64,000 nucleotides of DNA from Rudanella sp031411995 (lineage in GTDB: Bacteria; Bacteroidota; Bacteroidia; Cytophagales; Spirosomataceae): NCBI GenBank assembly GCA_031411995.1, contig JANOCD010000123.1:44901-108900 (forward strand), in the 5' to 3' direction. This document shows positions 9,301 through 15,770 of this stretch, in pieces. The position numbers were made by a program, and so were the translations under genes. The notes beneath the pieces are model-generated. The model was not told where the DNA came from. It saw only the letters and a program-made list of their open reading frames with translations, and did no database searches. How positions within the stretch are numbered: position 1 is the stretch's first letter; each line of letters starts with the position of its first letter.

Positions 9301-11262
9301 CTTTGGCGAGCTGCCATTGCCCAGCGCCAAGTCACTGAAATTGGTGGGGCTGGAGAAGATAGTAGGGCTCAAGCTGCTTTGCGAGAAGCGGCTCACCGAG
9401 CCATCAGCATTTCCCAGCAGCATATCCAGCAGGCCGTCGCCATTGAAGTCCGTAAACGTGGGCGCCGAGTCGTCGCCGACGTCGATGTTGCCGAGGTTGT
9501 TTACCGCAAGCGTGAAGGTGGTGCTGTTCATGGCGTCCTGCCGGTACAACGATATCGTGCCGTCGGCGCGGCCAATAAGCAAGTCCAGCCGGCCGTTGCC
9601 GTCCAGGTCGGTGAGGGTGGGCGCAGCGTTGCCACCTACGTTGATGCCGTTGAAGTTGTGGGTCACGAGCGTGAAGGTGGCCGCGTTGACGGCACTCTGC
9701 TCGAAATGGCTGATGGCGCCGTCGGCGCGGCCAATGAGCAAATCCAGCTGACCGTCGCCATCGAAATCGGCCAGGGCTGGCACGGCACCGGTGCTGGCAT
9801 TGGTGGCCAGCCCGCTCGTCACCAGGCTATACGCGGTGCCGGTCAGGGGCCGCGTCACCGTAAACAGCTCCGACGAGAAAGTGAGGCTACCAGGGCTACC
9901 TCGGGTAATCCGAATGGGCTGGCTGGAGGCCAGGCGCGGCACCGTAACAGTGAGTTGCGCGTCGGAGTTGACCGTGAACGGGGCCGGCACTTCCCCGAAC
10001 CGGACGCCGGTTATGTTCGTGAAGCCCACGCCCGTGATGGTAAGCACCGTGCCCACCGGCCCGCTCGCCGGCGCTACGTTCGTCACGCTGTTCGTCACCG
10101 TGAAATTGGTGCTGCTGATGGCCGTACCCGCCGGGTTCACCACGCTGATGGGCCCCGTGGTGCTGCCCGTACCCACCCTGAAAGTGAGACTGGCGTTGCC
10201 GGGTGTCCCCACAATGATGCCGGGTGTCCCGTTGACAGTCACGGCTGTGACTGTGGAGAGGTTTGTGCCGGTGATGGTGACCTCCCGGCCCGTGGCCCCG
10301 CTTGTGGGCGTGAAGTTGGTGATGCCGGGGTCAAACGAGAAGGAGCTGCTGCTCACCGCCAGCCCGCCGGGGGTGCTCAGGCTGATACGCCCGCTGGTGC
10401 TGCCATCCCCCACCGTGAAGGTAGCCGCGGTAGCCGTGGGCGTACCCACGATGGTGCCGGCCGTGCCGTTCACGCGGATACCGGTGATACCCGTCAGCCG
10501 GGTGCCACTCACCGTCACGGTGGTGCCGACGGCGCCCGTCGTGGGCGTGAAGCCGGTAATGGTGGGTGCCGTAGCCGGCACCACCGGCTCGAATCGGAAC
10601 GACTTGCCCGCCGTGTACGCGAAGCCCCCTGCATCGGGTACCTCGGTGCTGCTGGCCAGGTTAGTTGCAGGGTCGACGCACAGAAAATCGGTTTCGGAAG
10701 CCGCAATTCCAACCGTTACCCGCTCCGGGTCGGCGGTGCCGCTCGCGTACACCATCTGAATGGCGTTGCTACCCTCAAAGAGCCACACCTGGAATCGGCG
10801 CGACGCGGCATCGGGCACCCCACCGCCCGACTGCCGCCACTCCACCACCAGCTTGCGGTTGGGGCTGGTGCCAACCACCTCGTAAGTCACACGACCGTTG
10901 AAACCGGTGGTGCCGAAGCTGTCGGAGCCGGGCGTCAGGCCCGGCGTGTTGTTGTCCCGGGGAAAGCCGGGAGCACCGTTCGGCTGCGCGCCGAACTGCA
11001 GCACGCCCCCAGCATCGGCCGTGAACTGGGTGTAGCTAACGCCCGCGAAGACGAACGTAAAGCCGATATCCACTGGACCCGACCGAAAATTGAACGTCGA
11101 CGAGGCACTAATAAGGGTGTTGGCCGGTGTGGGCTCGGCCGTTACCCCATTGATGGGGGCAAACACGTAAGAAGCCGCAGTTTGGGCCCAGGCGGTCGGT
11201 GTCAAGCTCAGGCAGGCCAGTATAACGACAAATGAATGAAGGAGGAAGTAGTGATTTTTCAT
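3364..11262 (-). CDS. Giant secreted repeat protein (TIG, FG-GAP, putative-Ig, beta-helix) with shared C-terminal domain
   Basis: Predicted surface or secreted protein of 2,632 residues. The start MKNHYFLLHS gives a clean signal peptide ending near residue 26 (TPTAWA/Q). In order: a beta-sandwich N-domain (30-230); three IPT/TIG domains (230-470); five FG-GAP/VCBS-type repeats with Asp-rich loops such as DFDGDGQLD (487-734); a long array of putative-Ig modules (five copies with LPTGL and VLSGTPTQ motifs) mixed with PKD- and Big-like domains (735-1,980); a right-handed beta-helix ending like a choice-of-anchor Q domain (PGIDAG ... MGAYEF, to about 2,374); then a sixth Ig-type part. The last ~55 residues (NGYEIRQ ... 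GPFRVRV) recur in two neighbouring giant proteins. Adhesion or matrix function is inference; no catalytic motif was seen. Confidence 0.9.
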   Translation of the reverse strand: MKNHYFLLHSFVVILACLSLTPTAWAQTAASYVFAPINGVTAEPTPANTLISASSTFNFRSGPVDIGFTFVFAGVSYTQFTADAGGVLQFGAQPNGAPGFPRDNNTPGLTPGSDSFGTTGFNGRVTYEVVGTSPNRKLVVEWRQSGGGVPDAASRRFQVWLFEGSNAIQMVYASGTADPERVTVGIAASETDFLCVDPATNLASSTEVPDAGGFAYTAGKSFRFEPVVPATAPTITGFTPTTGAVGTTVTVSGTRLTGITGIRVNGTAGTIVGTPTATAATFTVGDGSTSGRISLSTPGGLAVSSSSFSFDPGITNFTPTSGATGREVTITGTNLSTVTAVTVNGTPGIIVGTPGNASLTFRVGTGSTTGPISVVNPAGTAISSTNFTVTNSVTNVAPASGPVGTVLTITGVGFTNITGVRFGEVPAPFTVNSDAQLTVTVPRLASSQPIRITRGSPGSLTFSSELFTVTRPLTGTAYSLVTSGLATNASTGAVPALADFDGDGQLDLLIGRADGAISHFEQSAVNAATFTLVTHNFNGINVGGNAAPTLTDLDGNGRLDLLIGRADGTISLYRQDAMNSTTFTLAVNNLGNIDVGDDSAPTFTDFNGDGLLDMLLGNADGSVSRFSQSSLSPTIFSSPTNFSDLALGNGSSPKPFVTDLDGNGRLDVLFGLANGTISRYEQTAANATTVVLVSSNFAGLSAGTDAAPILTDIDGNGALDLLLGRGTGAVDRYEQTSAAPTITSFAAVPNPVCAGSPVTFTATLGNVVTPYSFTLTNGAGTSIATTSSTTALSQTLTASGSGPQTFTLTVSNNGPAATATTSLTVNTPPVVTNPTVTTATQGTAFNQTFTASGGTAPYSFSLASGSLPTGLSLTTAGVLIGTPSQGGSFPLSVRATDARGCVATGGVYSLTVNAPATVLSIARATGSPTKLTSVVYVVTFDKSVVGLTAANFSVVTTGLSGAAVVGFGNTGPGTYNVSVNTGTGDGTLQLRLNTGTGLTPSVSNLPFDGEVFTIDKTVPTAVVSSPASPSTSTAPIPFAVAFSEPVFNLSDVDFTVTNGTAGTLMGSGSSFTLSVTPTDPGAVTVRLAADAANDLAGNGNLASNTVSVNYAPAPTITGFNTLDNTICLGSPITFTATIGNVTGAYDFTLTNGSSSTTGNTTSSAFSRSLTASGSGPQTFTLIIGDNGFTRTSTTSVTVNELPTAGLTASNSGTLTCAIRSLTLTASGGSNYTFVNAGGTLGTPGPASTLIVNAPGAYSVTVANANGCRSTTSTTVFSNTAVVTVANPTTNTVTINTPFSQTFTVSGGASPYTFSIASGDLPNGLSLNPAGVLSGTPTQGGNFTITVRATDANGCVDVSNPYVLRVNAIPTIMGFAAEDNSVCVGSPVAFTATIGNVIGFYSFTLSSTGAANTLTNSTSMSAFSRPLTFTATGPQTVTLIAGDNGFTRTVTTSITVNALPTPTLTANFGGTLTCAQTSLTLTTTGGTQYEFARQGGGGIIGISGSDGTLRDGFAVVNLPGLYSVTITNGNTGCSSTTTTTVFSNTAVVTVNNPTTNAVNINAPFSQTFTASGGAGSYSFSLASGTLPTGLSLNTAGVLSGTPTQGGSFTITVRARDANGCVGTGISYVLTVAVPTITDFAASPSVICAGSSVTFTATVGNTTGAYDFTLTNGLGASRNGTASTVNLSRSLPVSDTGVQSFTLLVNDNGVTTSAITSITVNALPNAGLVSSGTLTCSQTSVTLTASGGNAYTFTSHGGAVLGTSGATTTRTVSSPGSYSVRVGNVNGCVSSTSTTVISNTATLSVTNPVVTTTTQGQPFSQTFTASGGVGPYSFSLASGTLPTGLNLATTGVLSGTPTQTGNFPITVRATDANGCSGVGPVYTLTVTNVSPTITGLAAQPNPVCVGSPVKFTATVRNVTTPYAYTITNGQGTSIAATSSTTALSQTLTASGSGPQPFTLTVSSGGQLATATTSLTVNTVSPARLYVNDDATGANTGLSWQDAFTDLQSALTYSCRQNLTEIWIARGIYKPRSGARNDAFAMLPGVAIYGGFNGGETDLTQRPPITPESPSSTTLSADIDGDGTVLNNSRYIIYNTLRLTSTAILDGAVITDPLSGTQTAAIMNNSGTDPGLGFGSECSPQFRNLLFTGYVTGQLFVSSSGLFVYNVAIEGSTTSPSFVNCVFRANQGTPSSGAAISNITASRPVSSSTTTVSPQFTNCIFANSSGPQLINFTAGGSVRPQFANCSFLNVPDGTADNRTSQGDPAIDIQLTNCVLWNTGGANTFRKGSPNTSLSVTAQYSLLDQAITGYTSGPGSLTTTSSPFVSATNLRLLPCSPGIDAGLNSATGLNGITTDVDNKPRRFNNGVVDMGAYEFQGTTSLTITNPAVTTATQGVAFNQTFTAVGGTGSYSFSLASGTLPQGLNLSGAGVLSGTPTQTGSFPLTLRATDANGCTGTSPTYALTVNAPVGTQPTIEGLAASPNPVCLGNLTTFTATVSNVATPYAFTLSNGTTTVMGQANSTAFSQGLMTSSSGSQSFTLIVNNSGSVARAVSPLTVNPLPTVNLATAGPTSVQASGGVLYEFSVVIDRVNGYEIRQTTTNSTGLFTAAQTGPFRVRVTDGNGCQRVVDNGFPIVLR
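3850..8790 (-). repeat. Five dispersed in-gene copies of a ~265-bp putative-Ig module
   Basis: Copies lie at about 3,860-4,130, 5,610-5,860, 6,375-6,630, 7,165-7,430 and 8,525-8,780. Each encodes FNQTFTASGG, SFSLASGTLPTGL, GVLSGTPTQ and ATDANGC or close variants. Similarity is visible at DNA level, so the array is a substrate for recombination and an assembly hazard. Confidence 0.8.
9060..9800 (-). repeat. Five FG-GAP/VCBS-type repeats (in-gene)
   Basis: Five successive units of about 150 bp encode D-(F/L/I)-(D/N)-G-(D/N)-G-x-L-D loops followed by LLIG- or VLFG-type strands, spaced as in a beta-propeller-like or linear calcium-binding array. Confidence 0.75.
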
Positions 11263-11346
11263 ATGCAATAACCAGTAGGATAGAAGCCCATTGAGAGCCG
11301 ACAATTACCCCCGCAAGTACCGCCATCGGTGATGAAATCATTGACT

Positions 11347-11379
11347 CTCTCGTTGCATTCATTAACGCTCTCGTTGCAT
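11347..11379. promoter_or_regulatory. Candidate regulator binding site: 21-bp-spaced direct repeats
   Basis: The 12-mer CTCTCGTTGCAT occurs twice with starts 21 bp apart. Including the flanks, 16 of 18 positions match (TTrACkCTCTCGTTGCAT). The pair lies 85-117 bp upstream of the giant gene start, in the gap behind the hybrid regulator that has an AraC-type output domain. Two half-sites two helical turns apart on one face suit AraC-family binding; assignment to that regulator is inference. Confidence 0.45.
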
Positions 11380-11386
11380 GGGCATT

Positions 11387-11415
11387 AAAAAAGCCCGATT
11401 TACGGGCTTTTTTTG
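11387..11415. terminator. Rho-independent terminator after the hybrid two-component gene
   Basis: Stem AAAGCCCG / CGGGCTTT with a 5-base loop is flanked by A and T runs, so it can work in both directions. It lies just beyond the stop of the hybrid regulator and upstream of the giant gene, separating the two transcripts. Confidence 0.85.
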
Positions 11416-11456
11416 AAAAAAATTACTCTATTTTGGTAACTAAGAAAGGCAATGTC

Positions 11457-14400
11457 TTAGTCCGGGGTTGTTGCCGGATTTTTCCCGTACTGAGAAGGCA
11501 ACACGCCATACCGCTCCTGAAAAACCTTGGCAAAATACGACAGGCTATCGAACCCAACCCCGAAGGCCACCTGCGACACATTGTCTTCGCCCGCGGCCAG
11601 CAAGTCGGCCGCTTTGGCCAGTCGAATATCCCGGATCAGGTTCGTAGCGGTTGTATTAGCTATGGCTTTCAGCTTACGATGAAGCTGCGCCCGGCTCATG
11701 TTCATGGCTTCGGCCAGGGCTTCGACGGTGAAGTCTGCGTTATCGAGGTGTTGCATCACCTCAGCCGTTATCCGGTCGAGGAATTTCTGTTCGGCGGCAA
11801 TCAGGCCGGGTTTGGCCACCTCAACCGGTTGGGGAGCCGACCCGGTTTCGAGTGCAGGCAGCGGGAGGGTGGCAAAGCGTTGGTAGAGCCGCTGGCGTTG
11901 TTGCACCAGATTCCGCACCCTGGCCTGAATCTCGGCCCGATTGAAGGGTTTGGTCAGGTAGTCGTCGGCCCCCAGATCAAAGCCCTCGATACGGTCTTCG
12001 AGGGTGGCTTTGGCCGTGAGCATCACCACCGGAATGTGGCTGGTGGCCTCCTGCTTTTTCAAGGCGCGGCAAAAACCGAAGCCATCGAGCCGGGGCATCA
12101 TCAAATCGCAGATCACGATGTCGGGCTGGCTGGCGGTAGCCTTTTCTAACCCCTCCTGGCCATCCACGGCCTCAATGACCTGGTAGTCGGTCTCGAAAAC
12201 TGAGCGCACATAAGCCCGGATGTCGTCGTTATCGTCAATAATGAGCAGGACGTTTTCGGAGTAGGTTTGTGGAACATCCATCTTCATTTTGCTGGCCTGG
12301 CTGGTAAACGGCAGATCTGGGGGGGGCGTTTGGTGAAGTGATGAGCGGTCCCGGCTAACGAGCGTTGGAGTGACCCGTACCCCCGACTCCCCCACCTCAA
12401 CCACCGGCAAGATCACCATAAACGAGGTGCCAACCCCCTCCGCGCTGACTACGTCGACGCTGCCTCCCAACACTTTCACCAGTTCATTAACTAAGGCCAG
12501 TCCAAGGCCGGTGCCTTCGTAAGGCCGGTTGATTTGCCCCTCTACTTGATAAAACCGCTCGAAAATATGGGGCAGGTATTGGGGTGCAATGCCGATTCCA
12601 GTGTCCTCAATGGTACACTGCATCAGGCCCGACTGGCCAATGGTGGGGTAATGAACCATCATCCTTACCTCGTTGCCTGAAGGGGTAAACTTAAACGCAT
12701 TAGACAGCAGGTTCGACACGATTTTCTCGAGCTTGTCGCGGTCGAAATCGGCCTGCCGTTTGGTTTCATTCTGAGTAAACGTGAACCGGATTTTCCGGCT
12801 TTCGGCGAGCGACGTAAACGAACTGGCAAGGGTACGGAAGAAACCTGCCAGGTCACCAGGTTCGGGTTCGGGGCGGAGTTGACCCGCTTCCAGCTTGCTC
12901 AGGTCGAGGAGTTGGTTGATCAGGCTCAAAAGCCGAGTGGCATTGCGCTGAATGAGGGGGAAACGGGCATCGTGGGCGTAATCCTGAACAGCCTGCTCAA
13001 TAGGCCCCAGAATGAGCGTGAGTGGGGTGCGAAACTCGTGGGAAATATTGGCAAAAAACTGCGTTTTCAGTCCGTCCAGTTCCGCCAGCCGACTGGCTTC
13101 TTTCTGTTCAAAATCGACTTGCTGCTGCAACAGCAAACGCTGTTTTTGAAACTGGTATAGCTGCCAGCCGATGGCAATCAGCACGATCAGATACAACAGA
13201 TAAGCCCACCAGGTGCGGTAGAACGGTGGGTTGATCCGAATGGACAGGTCAATGGGTTTGCTCCAGACTTCGCCATCTGCTGAACCCATCACGTGCAGGG
13301 TATAAGTGCCAGAGGGCAGTTGAGCGTAGTTGGCAAAGCGGTTGGTACCTGCCTCTACCCAGTTCTCGTCGATGCCATCGAGTCGATACCGATACCGGTT
13401 TTTGGGCGCGTTGGTGTAGTCCATCACGGCAAATTCCAGCGTCAACCCATTCTGATTGTGGGCTAGGTCGAGTTGTGCTGTGTTATCAATGCTTGCCCTG
13501 AGAATACCGTCGGCCCCACCTAAAACAACCTGCTCATTATTCACCTTCAAGTCAACGATATGAATGGGCTGGGCCGGTCCATTATTGACCGTTACCTCCT
13601 TTGCCCGAAAAGCGTTCATGCCGTTTACGCCCCCAAACAGCAACTCGCCTGAATCCGTTTTGAAGTAGGAACCCGTGTTGAATTCGTCGTCCTGTAGACC
13701 GTCGGCTTTGGTGTAGTTACGAAACTTAAAGGTCTTTGGATTGAACTGAGCTAACCCCCTATTAGTGCTCATCCACAGGCATTTAAACTCATCCACCAGC
13801 ATTCCATACACCACTTTGTTGGGCAAGCCCTGCGCTTCGGTGAAATGAGTAAACTGGTCCGGTCCGTCGGTACGGGTTTGCTTGTCGAGCCGTTCCAGTC
13901 CTCCGCCTTTGGTGCTCACCCACAGATAGCGGGCGGGTTCATTAGGATCGTCGAGCATGCACGACACAAAATTGTTGCTCAGGCTTTGGCGGTCTGTCGT
14001 TGCGTTTTTATATAGACTGAAAATTGGTTTTACGAGTGGGTTTTTAGCCCGAATAAGCCCTTTTTGGGTACCAATCCAGAGCGTACCGGCCTGATCAAAA
14101 TACAGGGCATACGTTTCCGTTTCGGCTCCGCTCCGGGGCAGCAATGCGCCATAGCTGATGGTCTGGAAGACACCCGTCAGGGGGTTGAAACGGAGCAGAT
14201 TGCCGTTGGTTGCCCCAATCCACAGCATTCCCTGCCGATCTTCGATAATCTTGTTGCCATAATAGCCAAAGCCTGTGTTGGGGGGTAAGGGGTGTTTTCT
14301 GATCGGTTTCCAGTCAGTCGAGTAGGCCATCAGATAATGCTCCCTCGTTACCTGATCGTGGTAGGCCACCCAGAAATTACCCCGCCGGTCCTGCATCAGG

Positions 14401-15623
14401 TAGCGGTGCTGTTGTTCGATTCTTAACTGACTGAATCCCGGTATGGGTACTACTCGATTGGTTGCTCTGTTGAGTTGCACATACTGAACAGGTTTTAGGG
14501 CATATGTCCGTTGCTGCCGGTCCTGATACAAATGGTTGAGCGACGAATTGGGCAGATAGGCCTGAAATTGCTTGATCCGGGGATTGAATTTGCGCAATCC
14601 ATACCCGGCACTACCCACCCAAAGATTACCGGTCTGGTCTTGCATCAGTGCCTTCAGACTGAACAGATTGGGCGGTATCACCGTAAATGCATTCCGGGCG
14701 GTCAGGCTGTCCTGCGCCATCAGATCAGCGGGCGACATGACCCAGAGGTGGTCAACTGTAGCCACCGCCACCGCATTCTTACCCACAAACCGAACCACCA
14801 CACTGTTGTACCGTTTGGGCAGGGCAATGGTTTTATAAACGCCCCGTAGCCAGCCGTGAACGGATTCTCCCGTCACCGAAAACCAGTAGTCTCCTTGACT
14901 GTCGTCGTCAACAATAACCCACTTCGCCGGTTCAACTGCCGGGCGATTCACCGGCCTTATGTCGGTGGCCTGCCGCCAGTTGAGGGCATACATGCCGTAG
15001 GTTGTTCCCACTGTTGCCCTGCCATCCGGCTCGAAACGTAAGTGGTGCGCCCTGCCATTGGCTTTCATTCCTTGCAGCGGTAGTCGACTGAATTTGAGCT
15101 GATCGGTGAAATTCGATTGGGTAGGAAAACCCGTTTTAAGTGCGTTGGGCAGAGTAATTTTAAAGAGCTTATCCTGATCGGTGTTCACCCAGATGTTTCC
15201 GTCGGGGTCTTCGGCTAAAAAACGGACTTCGTAGTTACCGGCATTGGGCGAGTCGCGGTCGCTGATGTCGATATGGTAAAATCGTTGCGTTTGGGCATCG
15301 AACAGATTGAGGCCCTGGGTGAGTGTGCCGATCCAGAGTCGCCCGCCATGATCCACGAGCAAGGCCGAGCAGGTATTGTCGGAAATGCTGAATTCATTGT
15401 AGGGGTCGTGGGTGAACACGGTGAAATTATGCCCGTCGTAACGGTTGAGACCATCCTTGGTTGCCACCCACATAAACCCCTTCCGATCCTGTTTGAGATC
15501 GAAAATCATTCCCTGCGAGAGACCGTCAGAAATGGTAATTTCCTGCCAGCCTTTGGCAGTCCGAGGGGGCGGTTGAGCAAAAAGCAGGGCCGGGGCCAAA
15601 AGAAGAAGACACAGCAAACGCAT
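11457..15623 (-). CDS. Hybrid two-component system protein (Reg_prop/Y_Y_Y sensor, histidine kinase, receiver, AraC HTH)
   Basis: One-protein two-component regulator of 1,388 residues. A signal peptide (1-16) leads into periplasmic Reg_prop propeller repeats (for example GFMWVATKDGLNRYDG) and a Y_Y_Y domain near 720-790. A single membrane helix lies at about 803-825. The kinase core has phospho-acceptor His 862 in FFANISHEFRTPLTL and a HATPase with N, G1 and G2 boxes. The receiver domain carries Asp 1173 in VICDLMMPRLDG and TKPF downstream. The C-terminal ~100 residues are an AraC-type HTH. In Bacteroidota such proteins usually sense glycans and switch on polysaccharide-use loci; here no SusC/SusD pair is seen and the neighbours are giant secreted proteins, so control of those genes is inferred. 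Confidence 0.95.
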   Translation of the reverse strand: MRLLCLLLLAPALLFAQPPPRTAKGWQEITISDGLSQGMIFDLKQDRKGFMWVATKDGLNRYDGHNFTVFTHDPYNEFSISDNTCSALLVDHGGRLWIGTLTQGLNLFDAQTQRFYHIDISDRDSPNAGNYEVRFLAEDPDGNIWVNTDQDKLFKITLPNALKTGFPTQSNFTDQLKFSRLPLQGMKANGRAHHLRFEPDGRATVGTTYGMYALNWRQATDIRPVNRPAVEPAKWVIVDDDSQGDYWFSVTGESVHGWLRGVYKTIALPKRYNSVVVRFVGKNAVAVATVDHLWVMSPADLMAQDSLTARNAFTVIPPNLFSLKALMQDQTGNLWVGSAGYGLRKFNPRIKQFQAYLPNSSLNHLYQDRQQRTYALKPVQYVQLNRATNRVVPIPGFSQLRIEQQHRYLMQDRRGNFWVAYHDQVTREHYLMAYSTDWKPIRKHPLPPNTGFGYYGNKIIEDRQGMLWIGATNGNLLRFNPLTGVFQTISYGALLPRSGAETETYALYFDQAGTLWIGTQKGLIRAKNPLVKPIFSLYKNATTDRQSLSNNFVSCMLDDPNEPARYLWVSTKGGGLERLDKQTRTDGPDQFTHFTEAQGLPNKVVYGMLVDEFKCLWMSTNRGLAQFNPKTFKFRNYTKADGLQDDEFNTGSYFKTDSGELLFGGVNGMNAFRAKEVTVNNGPAQPIHIVDLKVNNEQVVLGGADGILRASIDNTAQLDLAHNQNGLTLEFAVMDYTNAPKNRYRYRLDGIDENWVEAGTNRFANYAQLPSGTYTLHVMGSADGEVWSKPIDLSIRINPPFYRTWWAYLLYLIVLIAIGWQLYQFQKQRLLLQQQVDFEQKEASRLAELDGLKTQFFANISHEFRTPLTLILGPIEQAVQDYAHDARFPLIQRNATRLLSLINQLLDLSKLEAGQLRPEPEPGDLAGFFRTLASSFTSLAESRKIRFTFTQNETKRQADFDRDKLEKIVSNLLSNAFKFTPSGNEVRMMVHYPTIGQSGLMQCTIEDTGIGIAPQYLPHIFERFYQVEGQINRPYEGTGLGLALVNELVKVLGGSVDVVSAEGVGTSFMVILPVVEVGESGVRVTPTLVSRDRSSLHQTPPPDLPFTSQASKMKMDVPQTYSENVLLIIDDNDDIRAYVRSVFETDYQVIEAVDGQEGLEKATASQPDIVICDLMMPRLDGFGFCRALKKQEATSHIPVVMLTAKATLEDRIEGFDLGADDYLTKPFNRAEIQARVRNLVQQRQRLYQRFATLPLPALETGSAPQPVEVAKPGLIAAEQKFLDRITAEVMQHLDNADFTVEALAEAMNMSRAQLHRKLKAIANTTATNLIRDIRLAKAADLLAAGEDNVSQVAFGVGFDSLSYFAKVFQERYGVLPSQYGKNPATTPD

Positions 15624-15692
15624 TTGACACTTAATTTATGTCATAATACGGCAAATTAATATATTTTGGATTGAGTCAATATGAATAAAATA

Positions 15693-15737
15693 AACGGGTG
15701 CAGAAGCAAGTCCTGGCGAACCTACCCTGCACCCGTT
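15693..15737 (-). terminator. Hairpin downstream of the 1,325-aa repeat protein gene
   Basis: Perfect 11-bp arms AACGGGTGCAG and CTGCACCCGTT enclose a 23-base loop. Read on the minus strand, the stem is followed by an AT-rich TTATTTTATTC tail, consistent with a weak intrinsic terminator. Confidence 0.6.
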
Positions 15738-15770
15738 ACACATCGGTTTACTGCTCGTAATCGGGTCTGT

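Noticed and set aside
8851..11235. Plus-strand open frame of 794 codons opposite the giant gene
   Set aside because: Its translation is Arg/Gly/Ala/His-rich with no domain and no signal, and it exactly opposes repeat-coding DNA that has clear TIG and FG-GAP domains. It is an antisense shadow of biased codon use.
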